The notes below the pieces were generated by a model. The model made no database searches. It was not told the origin of the DNA and saw nothing but the letters and a program-made list of their open reading frames with translations. Both the position numbers and the translations under genes were made by a program. This document shows, one piece after another, positions 5,584-6,392 of a stretch of DNA of 6,392 nucleotides. Source of the DNA: an uncultured Acetatifactor sp. (GTDB taxonomy: Bacteria > Bacillota > Clostridia > Lachnospirales > Lachnospiraceae); contig CAKRRS010000107.1 in NCBI GenBank assembly GCA_934394665.1, forward strand, positions 1 to 6,392, given 5' to 3'. Every line of letters begins with the position of its first letter. The stretch's first letter is position 1.

Positions 5584-6258
5584 ATGTCAATGATTACAAA
5601 TGACTGGTTACCGGCATTAGGAGAAGAATTCCATAAACCATATTACAGACAGCTTTTTGAGTTTGTCAAAAATGAATATAATACGACGGTTGTGTTTCCG
5701 CCTGCAGATGATATTTTTAATGCATTTCATCTGACTCCGCTAAGTAAGGTAAAGGTAGTGATTCTCGGACAGGACCCTTATCATAATGAGGGTCAGGCGC
5801 ACGGCCTTTGTTTTTCGGTAAAGCCGGATGTAGACATTCCACCGTCTTTGGTAAATATTTACCAGGAATTACATGATGATCTCGGTTGTTATATTCCCAA
5901 TAACGGCTACTTGGTAAAATGGGCCAAACAGGGTGTCCTGATGCTGAACACTGTGCTTACGGTCCGGGCACATATCCCTAATTCACATCGTGGCAAAGGT
6001 TGGGAAAAATTCACGGATGCTGCGATTCGTGCATTGAACGTACAGGATCGTCCGATTGTATTTATCCTCTGGGGAAAACCGGCACAGATGAAGAAAAGTA
6101 TGCTGAATAATCCGAATCACCTGATTTTAGAGGCACCACATCCCAGCCCCTTATCAGCCTACCGTGGTTTCTTCGGCAGCAGGCCGTTCAGTAAGACGAA
6201 CAATTTCCTGAAGCAGCATGGGGTGGAACCAATTGATTGGCAGATTGAAAATGTATAA
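5584..6258 (+). CDS. ung: uracil-DNA glycosylase, family 1
   Basis: This is a 224-residue base-excision repair enzyme that removes uracil from DNA, cytosolic and acting on the chromosome. Numbering is from the ATG at 5584. The water-activating motif GQDPYH is at 62-67, with catalytic D64. The uracil-stacking Phe is F77 in LCFSV, and the uracil-specific Asn is N122 in VLMLNTVLTV. The loop HPSPLS (186-191) carries the catalytic His and the minor-groove leucine loop. SHRGKGWEKFTD (134-145) is another conserved UNG block. The length is normal for bacterial Ung and no key residue is missing. An alternative ATG at 5569 would add five residues (MGEFN). It may be co-transcribed with hisHF, but the functional link is not obvious. 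Confidence 0.96.
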   Translation: MSMITNDWLPALGEEFHKPYYRQLFEFVKNEYNTTVVFPPADDIFNAFHLTPLSKVKVVILGQDPYHNEGQAHGLCFSVKPDVDIPPSLVNIYQELHDDLGCYIPNNGYLVKWAKQGVLMLNTVLTVRAHIPNSHRGKGWEKFTDAAIRALNVQDRPIVFILWGKPAQMKKSMLNNPNHLILEAPHPSPLSAYRGFFGSRPFSKTNNFLKQHGVEPIDWQIENV

Positions 6259-6265
6259 CTTGAAA

Positions 6266-6289
6266 GTTAGTTAATGATCATTGGCTAAC
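6266..6289 (+). other. 24-base inverted repeat after ung
   Basis: GTTAGTTAATGA / TCATTGGCTAAC is a near-perfect palindrome: 10 of 12 pairs are Watson-Crick and the other two are T-G, so an RNA would form a continuous stem. It begins eight bases after the ung stop. No T-tract follows, so it is not a standard intrinsic terminator. It could be an RNA 3'-end stabilising hairpin or a protein-binding site for a gene further right. Confidence 0.55.
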
Positions 6290-6296
6290 CGGACGA

Positions 6297-6321
6297 ACAG
6301 AATGCCTTTCGGGAATTCTGT
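6297..6321 (+). other. second inverted repeat after ung
   Basis: ACAGAATGCC-TTT-CGGGAATTCTGT folds with a 7-bp outer stem (ACAGAAT / ATTCTGT), one G-A mismatch, and C-G, C-G and T-G pairs around a small loop. It lies seven bases after the previous palindrome. The sequence after it (GGTTCTAAAAC) is not a U-tract. The rest of the window to 6392 is AT-rich with no gene I can support. Confidence 0.5.
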
Positions 6322-6392
6322 GGTTCTAAAACTTCCAAGTAATAGTCGCTGCCGTACATTAAATATATTTGAAAAATGGACGTTTTCTGATG

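Overview
The window looks like chromosomal DNA from a motile, low-to-moderate GC Firmicute, most likely in or near the Lachnospiraceae (Clostridia). I infer this from the 3' end of the 23S rRNA and its trailer, the AGGAGG-type ribosome binding sites, the presence of CheV, and a lysine/glutamate-rich membrane protein of a kind I associate with this family. No database search was possible. All convincing genes are on the + strand.

Layout. Bases 1 to about 53 are the last part of a 23S rRNA gene. An 80-base trailer follows, then a strong intrinsic terminator (135-162), with no 5S rRNA or tRNA in between. cheV (301-1212) has its own extended -10 promoter and a strong terminator (1231-1257), so it is probably transcribed alone. 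Next is a probable two-gene unit: a divergent Sir2-like protein (1358-2125) and a 554-residue single-pass membrane protein (2169-3833). The membrane protein has a long charged cytoplasmic tail and a helical domain predicted to lie outside the cell. A 173-base gap with small hairpins and an orphan TATAAT leads to hisH (4007-4642) and hisF (4746-5507), the two subunits of imidazole glycerol phosphate synthase. ung (5584-6258), the family 1 uracil-DNA glycosylase, follows closely. The last 134 bases hold two inverted repeats and no gene that I can support.

How the genes work together. HisH and HisF form one enzyme: HisH releases ammonia from glutamine, and HisF uses it to make IGP and AICAR. CheV is a chemotaxis coupling protein with a receiver domain. 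The most interesting observation is that the cytoplasmic tail of the 554-residue protein carries several short segments resembling the FliM/FliY N-terminal peptide (consensus LSQxEIDALL), which binds phosphorylated CheY-type receivers. With cheV about 1 kb upstream, this suggests, but does not prove, a membrane-anchored multivalent docking protein for a CheY-like receiver. Its operon partner has a Sir2-like layout with the zinc cysteines kept but altered catalytic motifs. Three gene starts (Sir2-like, hisF, ung) were moved downstream of the longest reading frame because the Shine-Dalgarno sequence and family alignment favour internal ATGs.
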